A stretch of 30,113 nt of DNA from NCBI GenBank assembly GCA_002415485.1, contig DHYU01000069.1, forward strand, positions 1-30,113, in the 5' to 3' direction. The stretch is from Proteobacteria bacterium UBA5122. GTDB taxonomy: Bacteria > Pseudomonadota > Gammaproteobacteria > Tenderiales > Tenderiaceae. Shown here one piece after another: positions 14,024-22,663 of the stretch (positions are counted from its first letter, which is position 1; each line of letters begins with the position of its first letter). The notes beneath the pieces were generated by a model. It searched no databases and was not told the origin of the DNA. It was given only the letters and a program-made list of their open reading frames with translations. Position numbers and translations under genes: made by a program.

Positions 14024-15105
14024 TCATCGGCATCATTAGCTTGGGGCGGCGACTCATCCGCCACCCGCGGCCAGGCATCGAGCACCGCCTTGACCAAGGT
14101 CGCCAGCGGAATCGCAAAAAACACGCCCCAAAAGCCCCAAACACCACCAAAAATCAGAATCGCGACAATGATCGCGATCGGGTGCAGATTGACCGCCTCT
14201 GAGAACAGCCATGGCACCAGCACATTGCCATCAAGCGCCTGGATTACCAGGTAGGCAAATGCTAGCCACGCGAAGTCCGGCCCCCAGCCCCACTGAAAGA
14301 ATCCAATCAACAATACCGGCACCGTCACCACAACGGCGCCGATATATGGGACAACAACCGACAGGCCAACCAACGCACCAAGCAGACTTGCGTAGTTCAA
14401 CCCCATGAAAGCGAACACCACATAACTCACGATACCGACAATTACGATCTCGACAAATTTACCACGCACATAATTACCGATCTGCCGATCCATCTCTGAC
14501 CAGACTCGGGCAGCTGCAGTACGTTCGCGCGGGATGTAACGCATCGTCCAATCAACCAGCTGGCGTTTGTCTTTCATAAAAAAGAACACCAACACTGGGA
14601 CCAGCACGAGATAAATCACCAGAGTGAACAAGGTAGAGATAGATGCCAACGAGAACGACAGCAGGGTCTGGCCAAAATCAGTCAGACTGGCGCGAATAGC
14701 CGCCATCAACTCCTTGACCTGATCCTCACTGAAAATCTGTGGGTACTGATCAGGTAGTAGCAACAGACTACGTTGACCTTCGGCAACCATATTTGGCAAT
14801 TCGTGCACCAGTTGCGCCAATTGTTTGGAGAGCAGAGGCACCAAGCCAAGAAACATAAAGAGTAAAGTAAACAAAAAGCCAGTGAAGACAAAAGAAACTG
14901 CCCATAAACGCCCCATGCCCTTGCCTTCCAACACGCGAACAACGCCTTCGAGCAAATAGGCGATAACCAAACTAGCAAGTACAGGGGCTAGCATGTCACC
15001 CATAAAGATAACAATGGTAAAGCCCAGAACCAGTAAAACAGCGAGGATAACCCCCTCTGGATCTGAAAAATATTTTTTAAACCAGCGGTTTAATATATGG
15101 TTCAT
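14005..15105 (-). CDS. AI-2E family (PerM-like) membrane permease
   Basis: A 366-residue inner-membrane protein of the AI-2E transporter/PerM family. Hydrophobic helices appear near residues 18-50, 68-90, about 150-175, and 215-320 as a cluster. A long amphipathic section, LAQLVHELPNMVAEGQRSLL, lies in the first half, and the family motif VPYIGAVVVTVPVLLIGFFQ near the typical position in the second. Substrates are known for few members (AI-2 export, Na+/H+ exchange), so no substrate is assigned. The C-terminal tail is hydrophilic and ends inside the terminator. The ribosome binding site is weak. It follows the SAM hydroxide adenosyltransferase gene by 59 bases. Confidence 0.88.
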   Translation of the reverse strand: MNHILNRWFKKYFSDPEGVILAVLLVLGFTIVIFMGDMLAPVLASLVIAYLLEGVVRVLEGKGMGRLWAVSFVFTGFLFTLLFMFLGLVPLLSKQLAQLVHELPNMVAEGQRSLLLLPDQYPQIFSEDQVKELMAAIRASLTDFGQTLLSFSLASISTLFTLVIYLVLVPVLVFFFMKDKRQLVDWTMRYIPRERTAAARVWSEMDRQIGNYVRGKFVEIVIVGIVSYVVFAFMGLNYASLLGALVGLSVVVPYIGAVVVTVPVLLIGFFQWGWGPDFAWLAFAYLVIQALDGNVLVPWLFSEAVNLHPIAIIVAILIFGGVWGFWGVFFAIPLATLVKAVLDAWPRVADESPPQANDADETKTPA

Positions 15106-15164
15106 ATGGGAATAGGACTCAAAGAGAAAAGCGAAGCCATAGCAGAGACGGAAGATTGTATCAA

Positions 15165-15908
15165 TTAGTTACGCTTAGCAAGAGGGGGAATAATACTAAT
15201 TTGCTCGCCCACCTGAATATCCAGCAATGAGGCAGCACATCCCTGATTGACCGAAATCTCAACCAGCCCATTCGAATTTTCATACCAAAATGGCAGTGAC
15301 ATCTCAGCATCTCCAAACGTACGCATATAATGGATATCTCGTCCTCCACAAGAAAGAGTGATCCCCTTGCCCAGCGTCGCCGCACGCATCCCCGTTATAC
15401 AGTTGCCGAAGTCATCGATATAGATCACTTCCAACAGATCGACTCCATTACATAGGCAAAGCTCCTTGCGAGGAGTCAGAATTTCAGATTGCTTACCCGA
15501 AAACAGCATTCCGGCCACTGGCGCAAACAAATCTCGCCCATGAAAACTAGCGGACAACAAATCCGGCTGCCAGATAATATCGAACCATGAAGCATCCGCC
15601 CCACGTGCCGCGACCACATCAAACAAACCGTTATCAGGACCAACAAACCAGCGCCCATCGACACGCAAAACACAAGGCTTACGCGCAGCTGTGCCGACCC
15701 CTGGATCAACCACCCCGACAAAGATAACCTCTGCCGGAAAGTCACTTACATAGGAAGCCAACAAATGCGCTGATGCCCTAGGATTAAACTTAGGAGCGTC
15801 CGCAAACAAATTAATGATCCTCACATCCGACGCGTACCTATACACCGCAGCTGCCATCTGGCCACAATACGGACCGTTAACACCAAAGTCTGTAAAGAAC
15901 ACGATCAT
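15165..15908 (-). CDS. SAM hydroxide adenosyltransferase (DUF62 family)
   Basis: A 247-residue enzyme of the fluorinase/chlorinase superfamily that uses hydroxide to cleave S-adenosylmethionine to adenosine and methionine. Motifs in order: FFTDFGVNGPYCGQM at the N-terminus (SAM-binding Asp), VVDPGVGT.R near residue 68, FVGPDNGLFD near 90, FHGRDLFAPVA near 123 and IDDFGN near 165. There is no sign of the halogenase-specific insertion loop. The frame starts at 15908 with MIVFFTDFG, leaving no room for more N-terminus. The physiological purpose of this family is still not settled. It lies just downstream of the ribosomal cluster terminator. Confidence 0.9.
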   Translation of the reverse strand: MIVFFTDFGVNGPYCGQMAAAVYRYASDVRIINLFADAPKFNPRASAHLLASYVSDFPAEVIFVGVVDPGVGTAARKPCVLRVDGRWFVGPDNGLFDVVAARGADASWFDIIWQPDLLSASFHGRDLFAPVAGMLFSGKQSEILTPRKELCLCNGVDLLEVIYIDDFGNCITGMRAATLGKGITLSCGGRDIHYMRTFGDAEMSLPFWYENSNGLVEISVNQGCAASLLDIQVGEQISIIPPLAKRN

Positions 15909-15960
15909 AACGAAACACCATTATCAAGTTCGCAGCAACCCTCAGCGGATTTCAAACAAA

Positions 15961-15990
15961 AAAAAACCGGGCTAGGCCCGGCTCTTTTTT
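15961..15990 (-). terminator. Terminator of the ribosomal protein cluster
   Basis: On the reverse strand, CCGGGC-CTA-GCCCGG is followed by a T-run (15966-15961 and beyond). It lies 14 bases after the rplQ stop. The plus strand also has a T-run, so it could act in both directions. Confidence 0.92.
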
Positions 15991-16003
15991 ATACACTCTG
16001 ATT

Positions 16004-16390
16004 TTATTCGGCAGTAGCATCTTCGCTAGCAACTGGACGATCGACCAGTTCAACGATTGCCATAGGAGCATTGTCCCCTGCACGATAACCGCATTTCAGA
16101 ATGCGCACATAGCCCCCTGGACGCTCTTTATAACGAGGACCCAATTCGTTGAACAGCTTGCCAACAACTTCTTTATTGCGCAAACGGTCAAATGCCAGAC
16201 GACGCTTAGCAACAGAGTCATCCTTTGCCATAGTAATCAGAGGCTCAGCATGACGGCGCAGTTCTTTAGCTTTAGGCAGCGTAGTCTTGATGATCTCGTG
16301 CTCGAGAAGAGACGCAGTCATGTTTTTGAACAACGCTTTACGATGGCTACTATTACGGCCTAGCTGACGGCCAGTCTTACGATGACGCAT
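16004..16390 (-). CDS. rplQ: 50S ribosomal protein L17
   Basis: L17, 128 residues (127 in E. coli), a large-subunit protein near the exit tunnel. The N-terminus MRHRKTGRQLGRNSSHRKALF is diagnostic. The C-terminal tail VASEDATAE is acidic and variable in the family. Last gene of the alpha operon, 47 bases after rpoA and followed by the cluster terminator. Confidence 0.99.
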   Translation of the reverse strand: MRHRKTGRQLGRNSSHRKALFKNMTASLLEHEIIKTTLPKAKELRRHAEPLITMAKDDSVAKRRLAFDRLRNKEVVGKLFNELGPRYKERPGGYVRILKCGYRAGDNAPMAIVELVDRPVASEDATAE

Positions 16391-16437
16391 GGTAAATAAT
16401 CCTTACGCGATAAACTTCTATTCGTTGCCGAACCCGC

Positions 16438-17433
16438 TTAAGCGGATGCCTTTTCTTCCTGAATACTGGCTGGTGGCCAGTTGTCCAGGCGCATACCCAG
16501 AGACAAACCATGGGTTGCGAGCACATCTTTGATTTCGGTCAGAGATTTTTTACCAAGGTTAGGAGTTTTCAACAACTCAACCTCAGTACGCTGAATCAAA
16601 TCACCGATGTAGTAAATGTTTTCTGCCTTCAGGCAGTTTGCTGAACGAACTGTCAGTTCCAAGTCATCAACAGGACGCAGCAAAATTGGGTCCACGTCTG
16701 ATTGTTGAGGAGCAGCCTGAGCTTCTTCTGTGCCTTGCAGGTCCACAAATACAGACAGTTGATCACGCAGAATATTTGCAGCGCGGCGAATTGCTTCTTC
16801 AGGATCGATAGCGCCATTAGTCTCCAACTCAACAATCAGTTTGTCGAGATTAGTACGCTGCTCAACACGCGCGCTTTCAACAGAGTAGGCAACTCGACGA
16901 ACCGGGCTGTATGTAGCGTCCAGTTGAAGACGACCAATCGCACGATGCTCATCACCAAGGTCACGAGTATTTGCAGCCTCATAGCCACGACCAACTGCTA
17001 CTTTCAGAGTCGCATTCAGCTTGCCTGACGCAGTCAGATTAGCAATGATTTGCTCTGGATTAACAATCTCAACGTTATGTGGCAGTTGAATATCGCCCGC
17101 AACAATAACACCAGGGCCGGTCTTGCTGATGGTCAGAGTAGCCTCAGTACCTTCGTGCAACTTAACAGCCAGTTCTTTCAGGTTTAGCAGGATTTCAATA
17201 ACGTCTTCCTGCACACCTTCAATTGTGCTGTATTCATGCAATACGTCGTCGATTTGTACTTCAACGATCGCTGCACCGGGCATAGAAGACAACAGGATCC
17301 GACGCAAAGCATTACCCAAAGTGTGACCGAAACCACGCTCCAGAGGCTCAAGTACGACCTTGGCACGGGTGCTACTAAACTGCTGGACGTCTACTACTCG
17401 TGGTTTCAAAAACTCAGTCACTGAGCCTTGCAT
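16438..17433 (-). CDS. rpoA: DNA-directed RNA polymerase subunit alpha
   Basis: RpoA, 331 residues (329 in E. coli). The N-terminal domain (about 1-235) contains the dimerisation region ERGFGHTLGNALRRILLSSMPG near residue 32. A linker rich in Gln and Ala leads to the C-terminal domain (about 250-320) with NCLKAENIYYIGDLIQ, the helix that contacts UP elements and activators, and NLGKKSLTEIKDVL. The conserved C-terminal domain agrees with the AT-rich UP-like tract seen at 3026-3045. Confidence 0.99.
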   Translation of the reverse strand: MQGSVTEFLKPRVVDVQQFSSTRAKVVLEPLERGFGHTLGNALRRILLSSMPGAAIVEVQIDDVLHEYSTIEGVQEDVIEILLNLKELAVKLHEGTEATLTISKTGPGVIVAGDIQLPHNVEIVNPEQIIANLTASGKLNATLKVAVGRGYEAANTRDLGDEHRAIGRLQLDATYSPVRRVAYSVESARVEQRTNLDKLIVELETNGAIDPEEAIRRAANILRDQLSVFVDLQGTEEAQAAPQQSDVDPILLRPVDDLELTVRSANCLKAENIYYIGDLIQRTEVELLKTPNLGKKSLTEIKDVLATHGLSLGMRLDNWPPASIQEEKASA

Positions 17434-17490
17434 ATCAATTCCTCTTTATTCTTTGTGCTAACAATAAGAAAAATCAGAGCTGAGGGAGCT

Positions 17491-18117
17491 TTACTTAGAG
17501 TAAAGCTCAACCACCAGATGCTCATTGATTTCTGCAGGCAGTTCACTACGCTCAGGCGCAGCCTTGAAAGTACCTTGCATCTTACTTGGATCAACATCGA
17601 TCCACTCAGCAAATCCACGCTGTTGAGCAAACTCCAGGGCCGCTTTGATACGCAATTGCTCTTTAGCTCGCTCACTGACTGCGATTAGATCATTAGCCTT
17701 AACTTGGTAACTAGGAATGTTTACCTTGCCGCCATTGACAGTAATCCCGTTGTGGCGAACCAGCTGACGCGCCTCAGTACGTGACGCAGCAAAGCCCATG
17801 CGGTAAACAACGTTGTCCAAACGAGCTTCCAACAGCTGAAGCAGAACTTCACCCGTTGAACCCTTGCGACGATCCGCTTCTTTATAATACGAACGGAATT
17901 GGCCTTCCAACAGTCCATATGTGCGACGCAGCTTTTGCTTTTCGCGCAACTGAACACCATAGTCAGTCAAACGTCCACGACGCTGACCATGCTGACCTGG
18001 TGGAAAGGCGCGTTTTTCAACAGCACACTTTGCGGTGTAACACTTCTCGCCTTTGAGGAACAACTTCTCGCCCTCACGGCGGCACAAACGACACTTAGAG
18101 CCAATATATCTAGCCAC
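17491..18117 (-). CDS. rpsD: 30S ribosomal protein S4, zinc-ribbon form
   Basis: S4, 208 residues, a primary 16S rRNA binder and, in E. coli, the translational repressor of the alpha operon. Four cysteines, C9, C12, C26 and C31 (CRLC and CYTAKC), form the zinc-binding C+ type, in the same places as Thermus S4. The E. coli protein has lost this set. The S4 RNA-binding domain (about 98-160) contains RLDNVVYRMGFA and RQLVRHNGITVNG. It lies 14 bases after rpsK. Confidence 0.98.
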   Translation of the reverse strand: MARYIGSKCRLCRREGEKLFLKGEKCYTAKCAVEKRAFPPGQHGQRRGRLTDYGVQLREKQKLRRTYGLLEGQFRSYYKEADRRKGSTGEVLLQLLEARLDNVVYRMGFAASRTEARQLVRHNGITVNGGKVNIPSYQVKANDLIAVSERAKEQLRIKAALEFAQQRGFAEWIDVDPSKMQGTFKAAPERSELPAEINEHLVVELYSK

Positions 18118-18131
18118 AATAGTCTCCGGAA

Positions 18132-18533
18132 CTAAACTCGACGTTTCTTAGGGGGGCGACAACCGTTATGGGGAATCGGGGTCACGTCAGTAATACTATT
18201 AATCTTAAAACCACAAGCATTTAGGGCACGCACTGCAGATTCGCGACCAGGACCAGGCCCTTTAACGACCACGTCCATGTTCTTCATGCCGAACTCTTTA
18301 ACAACGTTGCCAGCACGCTCTGCCGCAACCTGCGCTGCGAAAGGAGTACTCTTACGAGAACCACGGAAGCCAGAACCACCTGATGTTGCCCAAGACAAGG
18401 TATTGCCTTGACGATCAGTAATAGTAATGATGGTGTTGTTAAAAGACGCGTGGACGTGTGCGACACCGTCTACAACGTTCTTTTTAACGCGTTTGCGATT
18501 GCGCGCATTAGCGTTTGCGTTTGCCTTAGCCAT
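18132..18533 (-). CDS. rpsK: 30S ribosomal protein S11
   Basis: S11, 133 residues (129 in E. coli), in the platform of the small subunit, contacting the mRNA Shine-Dalgarno helix. HVHASFNNTIITITDRQGN and the C-terminal PHNGCRPPKKRRV are diagnostic. The N-terminus carries a short Asn-Ala repeat (ANANANARN), a few residues longer than in E. coli. Confidence 0.99.
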   Translation of the reverse strand: MAKANANANARNRKRVKKNVVDGVAHVHASFNNTIITITDRQGNTLSWATSGGSGFRGSRKSTPFAAQVAAERAGNVVKEFGMKNMDVVVKGPGPGRESAVRALNACGFKINSITDVTPIPHNGCRPPKKRRV

Positions 18534-18552
18534 AACTTACCTAAACCTTAAA

Positions 18553-18909
18553 TTATTTACGAATCGGTTTACGTGGACCCTTACGTGTCCGCGCGTTGGT
18601 GCGAGTCCGTTGGCCGCGCAAAGGCAGGCCGCGGCGATGACGGAGACCACGGTAGCAGCCCAGATCCATCAGACGCTTGATATTCATGGAGACTTCGCGA
18701 CGCAGATCACCTTCTACAGTGAACTTGGCAACTTCACCACGCAGAGCTTCAACATCAGCTTCTTGCAGGTCTTTAATCTTAACGCTACGAGCAATTCCGG
18801 CAGCGTCACAGATTTTCTGCGCACGGGTACGACCAATACCGTAAATCGCGGTCAAAGCGACCTCAGCGTGCTTATGCACCGGAATATTGATACCAGCAAT
18901 ACGAGCCAT
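18553..18909 (-). CDS. rpsM: 30S ribosomal protein S13
   Basis: S13, 118 residues, in the small-subunit head, touching the P-site tRNA and L5. MARIAGINIP, AIYGIGRTRAQKIC and the basic tail RTRTNARTRKGPRKPIRK are diagnostic. The start at 18909 is chosen over a GTG four codons upstream because MARIAG is the conserved N-terminus. AAGGAG lies 11 bases before the ATG. First protein gene after the structured leader. Confidence 0.99.
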   Translation of the reverse strand: MARIAGINIPVHKHAEVALTAIYGIGRTRAQKICDAAGIARSVKIKDLQEADVEALRGEVAKFTVEGDLRREVSMNIKRLMDLGCYRGLRHRRGLPLRGQRTRTNARTRKGPRKPIRK

Positions 18910-19024
18910 TTTTTGGCACACTCCTTAAAAATTTCTGCCGACTATCAGGCCGGCATGGGAAACACGGGATTTTATCCTTCAACACGCCGGGCATCAAGCC
19001 CAGACGCATTCGACCCCAAAGGGC
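18910..19024 (-). promoter_or_regulatory. Candidate S4-binding alpha-operon leader
   Basis: The 115 bases between rpmJ and rpsM can form an outer helix of 8 bp with one G-U, CCGGCGUG (18990-18983) with CAUGCCGG (18957-18950). It encloses a small GGAU-AAA-AUCC hairpin. In E. coli the alpha leader also has an outer helix around an inner hairpin, just before rpsM, forming a pseudoknot bound by S4. Position and layout agree, but I have not shown a pseudoknot. Confidence 0.5.
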
Positions 19025-19138
19025 CTAGCCTTGGCGCTGCTTATGACGAGCGTCTTTACAGATAACGCGCACAACACCTTTGCGGCGAATTACCTTGCAG
19101 TTACGGCAAATCTTTTTAATAGATGCACGAACTTTCAT
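19025..19138 (-). CDS. rpmJ: 50S ribosomal protein L36, zinc form
   Basis: L36, 37 residues, a tiny large-subunit protein. It begins MKVRASIKKICRNCKVIRRK and carries the zinc ligands C11, C14, C27 and H32, the C+ form. It lies between secY and rpsM, the normal place. GGAG precedes the ATG at 19138. The strong promoter 49 bases upstream suggests that it leads the alpha operon here. Confidence 0.98.
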   Translation of the reverse strand: MKVRASIKKICRNCKVIRRKGVVRVICKDARHKQRQG

Positions 19139-19186
19139 CGTCGTTCTCCAAAATCAACAAGGGACACCCGGCCCAAAAGAGGGCGG

Positions 19187-19214
19187 ATTATACCCTATTT
19201 CTTACAAAACACAA
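19187..19214 (-). promoter_or_regulatory. Sigma-70 promoter before rpmJ
   Basis: A perfect -10 TATAAT (19192-19187) with a weak -35 TTGTGT (19214-19209) at 16-base spacing, in the 118-base gap between secY and rpmJ. It would start rpmJ-rpsM-rpsK-rpsD-rpoA-rplQ independently of the upstream genes. Confidence 0.65.
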
Positions 19215-19256
19215 ATTATTTATTAGTGCCCACAGCCCATTTCTCACACGCGGAAT

Positions 19257-20603
19257 TTAGCGCGAAAGACCTGGGCCTTTAAGGTTGGCCTTCTTCATCA
19301 AGCCTTCATACTGATGAGACATCAGATGCGCCTGCATTTGGGCCATAAAATCCATCACCACAACCACAATGATCAACAAGGATGTACCACCAAAGTAGAA
19401 AGGCACATTCCAGTTTACGATCAAGAACTCAGGCAGCAAACACACCGCCGTAATATAAATCGCCCCCGCGATCGTCAAACGCGTCATCACAGTGTCGATA
19501 TACTTTGCCGTTTGTTCGCCAGGTCTGATCCCGGGAATTAAGGCATTTGATTTCTTAAGGTTTTCAGCTGTTTCCTTAGGATTAAACTGCAGCGCAGTGT
19601 AAAAGAAACAGAAGAAAATGATAGCAATTGCGTACAGAAATACGTAAATCGGCTGTCCTGGCGATAGCATGTTAGCCGCGTCCTGCATCCATCCCATACC
19701 CTCACCTGAGCCAAACATCCCGGCTATCGTCGCAGGAAAGAGAATGATACTGGAGGCAAAAATAGGCGGGATAACACCGGCCATATTCAGCTTCAGCGGC
19801 AAATGGCTGCTATGCGCTGCGAAGACTTTCCGCCCCTGCTGACGCTTGGCGTAGTTGACTGTAATTCGGCGTTGTCCGCGCTCAACAAATACGACAAACC
19901 AGGTAACAGCCATTGCAAGAATCAAGAACAAACCAATCAGGAACAAGCTCAACTCACCGGTACTACCCAATTCCAGTGTCCCACCGATCGCCGATGGCAG
20001 GCCTGCTACGATACCGGCAAAAATGATAATGGAAATACCATTACCAATACCACGTTCAGTGACCTGTTCACCCAGCCACATCAAAAACATTGTACCGCCG
20101 ACCAAGGTCATAATTGCGGTAAACATAAAGAACGGACCTGGATCAATAACAACCGGCAACCCGCCAAATGATTGATTTTGAAGAGCATATGCCACACCGC
20201 CGGCCTGAACAGTGGCAAGCACCACTGTGCCGTAACGAGTGTATTGAGTAATTTTCCGTCGACCTGACTCACCTTCTTTCTTGAGCTGCTCCAACTTAGG
20301 AACAACTGCAGTTAACAACTGCATAATAATAGAAGCCGAGATATACGGCATGATACCGATAGCAAAAACTGTAAAGCGCTCTAAAGCACCACCGGAAAAC
20401 ATATTAAACATGTCGATGATAGTGCCACGCTGTTGATCAAACAGTTCAGCGAGTGCGATTGGGTCAACCCCTGGGACAGGGACATGGGCGCCAATACGAA
20501 ATACGATTAAAGCACCAAGAACAAAAAACAAACGGCGCTTCAGTTCAGAGAAGCGCCCCGCAGCGGCCAAACCGCCTAATTGTCCTGCCCCGGAAAGTGC
20601 CAT
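19257..20603 (-). CDS. secY: Protein translocase subunit SecY
   Basis: SecY, 448 residues, the channel of the Sec translocon in the inner membrane, with ten expected transmembrane helices. Landmarks: LFFVLGALIVFRIGAHVPVPG (helix 1 region), the second-helix plug region with FNMFSGGALERFTVFAIGIMP, and the cytoplasmic loop GRRKITQYTRYGT. VERGQRRITVNYAKRQ lies before helix 7. The ATG overlaps the rplO stop by one base (TAATG), so translation is coupled. The C-terminus YEGLMKKANLKGPGLSR is typical. Confidence 0.99.
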   Translation of the reverse strand: MALSGAGQLGGLAAAGRFSELKRRLFFVLGALIVFRIGAHVPVPGVDPIALAELFDQQRGTIIDMFNMFSGGALERFTVFAIGIMPYISASIIMQLLTAVVPKLEQLKKEGESGRRKITQYTRYGTVVLATVQAGGVAYALQNQSFGGLPVVIDPGPFFMFTAIMTLVGGTMFLMWLGEQVTERGIGNGISIIIFAGIVAGLPSAIGGTLELGSTGELSLFLIGLFLILAMAVTWFVVFVERGQRRITVNYAKRQQGRKVFAAHSSHLPLKLNMAGVIPPIFASSIILFPATIAGMFGSGEGMGWMQDAANMLSPGQPIYVFLYAIAIIFFCFFYTALQFNPKETAENLKKSNALIPGIRPGEQTAKYIDTVMTRLTIAGAIYITAVCLLPEFLIVNWNVPFYFGGTSLLIIVVVVMDFMAQMQAHLMSHQYEGLMKKANLKGPGLSR

Positions 20604-21037
20604 TATGCTTCAATCTTTCCGCCAGCGGCTTCGATTGCAGCTTGTGCACCTTTAGTAACGGCAACACCGCGAACAGTTACTGCACGTTCAATTGCACCAG
20701 AGGCTATAATCTTTGCGCGCTCAATATGTTGAGCAACAACATTGGCAGCCTTAAGTGAAACCAAATCGATAACATCACCTTCAACCTTAGCCAGCTCACG
20801 CAGACGAACTTCAGCAGTTTTCATGCCGATGCGTGAAGTGAAGCCAACTTTTGGCAGACGGCGTTGCAGAGGCATCTGACCACCCTCAAAACCGGTCTTT
20901 GTAAAACCACCGGCACGAGAATGTTGTCCTTTGTGTCCACGGCCGCCAGTCTTACCCAGACCAGAGCCAATACCACGACCTAGACGCTTACCCGCTTTTT
21001 TTGAACCAGCGGCTGGCTTAATAGTATTCAATTGCAT
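20603..21037 (-). CDS. rplO: 50S ribosomal protein L15
   Basis: L15, 144 residues, an assembly protein of the large subunit. MQLNTIKPAAGSKK followed by the glycine-rich RLGRGIGSGLGKTGGRGHKGQ is diagnostic. The ATG at 21037 is preferred over a TTG two codons earlier because MQLNTI is the conserved start; it lies 2 bases after the rpmD stop. Confidence 0.99.
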   Translation of the reverse strand: MQLNTIKPAAGSKKAGKRLGRGIGSGLGKTGGRGHKGQHSRAGGFTKTGFEGGQMPLQRRLPKVGFTSRIGMKTAEVRLRELAKVEGDVIDLVSLKAANVVAQHIERAKIIASGAIERAVTVRGVAVTKGAQAAIEAAGGKIEA

Positions 21038-21039
21038 GA

Positions 21040-21225
21040 TCAAGCTTCCTCGACCTTCAGCATATAGCTAACTTTATTAATCATGCCGCGCACACTTGGG
21101 GTATCTTCTACTTCAACCGTGTGATGCATACGGCGCAATCCCAAACCTGCAACGCAGGCCTGATGCGCAGCCAGACGACCATACTTACTGCGTACCAGTG
21201 TTACTTTGAGTTTTTTTGCAGCCAT
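21040..21225 (-). CDS. rpmD: 50S ribosomal protein L30
   Basis: L30, 61 residues, a small ferredoxin-like-fold protein of the large subunit, absent from some bacterial groups. LKVTLVRSKYGRLAAHQACV and the LGLRRMHHTVEVEDTPSVRG motif are diagnostic. It starts 3 bases after the rpsE stop. Confidence 0.99.
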   Translation of the reverse strand: MAAKKLKVTLVRSKYGRLAAHQACVAGLGLRRMHHTVEVEDTPSVRGMINKVSYMLKVEEA

Positions 21226-21228
21226 GTT

Positions 21229-21732
21229 TTAACCCAGAATCTCTTTAACTGTTTTGCCGCGCTTTGCAGCAACACTTTCAGGATCAGCCATGTCGTTCAG
21301 ACCTTTAACAGTCGCGCGAACAACATTGACTGGATTAGAAGAACCTATGCACTTAGCCAAAACGTTATGCACACCGGCAACATCAAATACTGCACGCATC
21401 GCACCACCGGCAATGACGCCAGTACCGTCTGAAGCTGGTTGCATGAACACCTTGGCAGCACCGTGCTCAGCTGTAATCGCATGTTGAAGCGTGCCATTAA
21501 CCAGATTGACCTGGACCATATTTTTGCGTGCATTTTCCATGGCTTTTTGAATCGCAGCAGGCACTTCGCGCGCTTTACCACTACCAAATCCAACGCGACC
21601 GTTTCCATCACCAACTACAGTCAATGCAGAAAAACCGAAAATCCGACCACCTTTAACTACTTTTGCCACGCGGCGCACGGAAACCAAACGTTCCTGCAAG
21701 CCATCGCCTGTAGCTGCTTCAAAATTCGCCAT
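21229..21732 (-). CDS. rpsE: 30S ribosomal protein S5
   Basis: S5, 167 residues, involved in decoding accuracy and the mRNA entry channel. RVAKVVKGGRIFGFSALTVV and GNGRVGFGSGKAREVPAAIQ (the double-stranded RNA-binding N-terminal domain and loop) are visible, then the C-terminal domain with GVHNVLAKCIGSSNPVNVVRA. It lies 11 bases after rplR. Confidence 0.99.
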   Translation of the reverse strand: MANFEAATGDGLQERLVSVRRVAKVVKGGRIFGFSALTVVGDGNGRVGFGSGKAREVPAAIQKAMENARKNMVQVNLVNGTLQHAITAEHGAAKVFMQPASDGTGVIAGGAMRAVFDVAGVHNVLAKCIGSSNPVNVVRATVKGLNDMADPESVAAKRGKTVKEILG

Positions 21733-21743
21733 AATATGTTCCT

Positions 21744-22097
21744 TTAAAACTCAAGACCGTTTTCACGAGCCGCATCGGCAAGCGATTTGACACGCCCATG
21801 GTATTTGAAGCCGCTGCGATCAAATGCAACCTTAGAAATACCAGCAGTCTTCGCACGCTCAGCGACGAAACGACCAACCGCAGCAGCAGCGTCTTTATTG
21901 CCAGTAGCAGTCAAAGCCTTCTTAACTTCAGCTTCGTTGGTGGATGCGGAAGCAACCACTTCAGCACCATTGGGTGCAATCACCTGTGCATAAATATGAC
22001 GCGGCGTACGGTGAATAGTCAGCCTATAGCTACCAAGCTCGCGAATTTTGGCGCGTGCGCGGCGCGCACGACGTAAACGAGAAGATTTTTTATCCAT
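21744..22097 (-). CDS. rplR: 50S ribosomal protein L18
   Basis: L18, 117 residues, a 5S rRNA-binding protein of the central protuberance. The basic N-terminus RLRRARRARAKIRELG and the motif FDRSGFKYHGRVKSLADAAR near the end are diagnostic. It lies 21 bases after rplF. Confidence 0.99.
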   Translation of the reverse strand: MDKKSSRLRRARRARAKIRELGSYRLTIHRTPRHIYAQVIAPNGAEVVASASTNEAEVKKALTATGNKDAAAAVGRFVAERAKTAGISKVAFDRSGFKYHGRVKSLADAARENGLEF

Positions 22098-22118
22098 TGC
22101 CTATTCCAACCGTAACCG

Positions 22119-22652
22119 TTATTTCTTCTTAGCTTCTTTACGCACGACATGCTCGTCGGCATAACGAACGCCCTTGCCCTTATAAGGCTCAGGTGGGCGG
22201 TAACCACGAATCTCCGCAGCAACCTGACCTACTTTTTGTTTGTCGATTCCTTTAACCAAGATTTCAGTTTGGCTGGGGGTTTCGATCGTAATACCTTCAG
22301 GCGCCTCATAGTTTACTGGATGAGAAAAGCCCAGAGACAACGCCAACACTTTACCTTGAGCTTGCGCACGATAACCAACGCCAACCAATTGCAACTTACG
22401 CTCAAAGCCCGCGCTTACACCGTTAACTAAATTATTTACCAGTGCGCGAGTAGTACCGGCCATCGCCCACGCAGCTTGATCACCATCACGAACGGTAATT
22501 TGCAGCTGATTATCTTCTTTGGTCAATTCAACCGTGCTGTGGCACTGATGCTGAAGTTGGCCTTTAGTGCCTTTTACTGTGACCAGACCGTCATGGATAG
22601 AAACATCCACACCTGACGGGATAGTAATTGGTTTTTTTGCGACCCTAGACAT
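22119..22652 (-). CDS. rplF: 50S ribosomal protein L6
   Basis: L6, 177 residues, two related domains near the factor-binding site of the large subunit. MSRVAKKPITIPSGVDV at the start and the C-terminal domain signature EIRGYRPPEPYKGKGVRYADE are diagnostic. It lies 11 bases after rpsH. Confidence 0.99.
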   Translation of the reverse strand: MSRVAKKPITIPSGVDVSIHDGLVTVKGTKGQLQHQCHSTVELTKEDNQLQITVRDGDQAAWAMAGTTRALVNNLVNGVSAGFERKLQLVGVGYRAQAQGKVLALSLGFSHPVNYEAPEGITIETPSQTEILVKGIDKQKVGQVAAEIRGYRPPEPYKGKGVRYADEHVVRKEAKKK

Positions 22653-22663
22653 TGCTTACCACC

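Noticed and set aside
18427..19065. A 212-residue plus-strand frame over rpsK, rpsM and rpmJ
   Set aside because: It is antisense to three certain genes and has no ribosome binding site.
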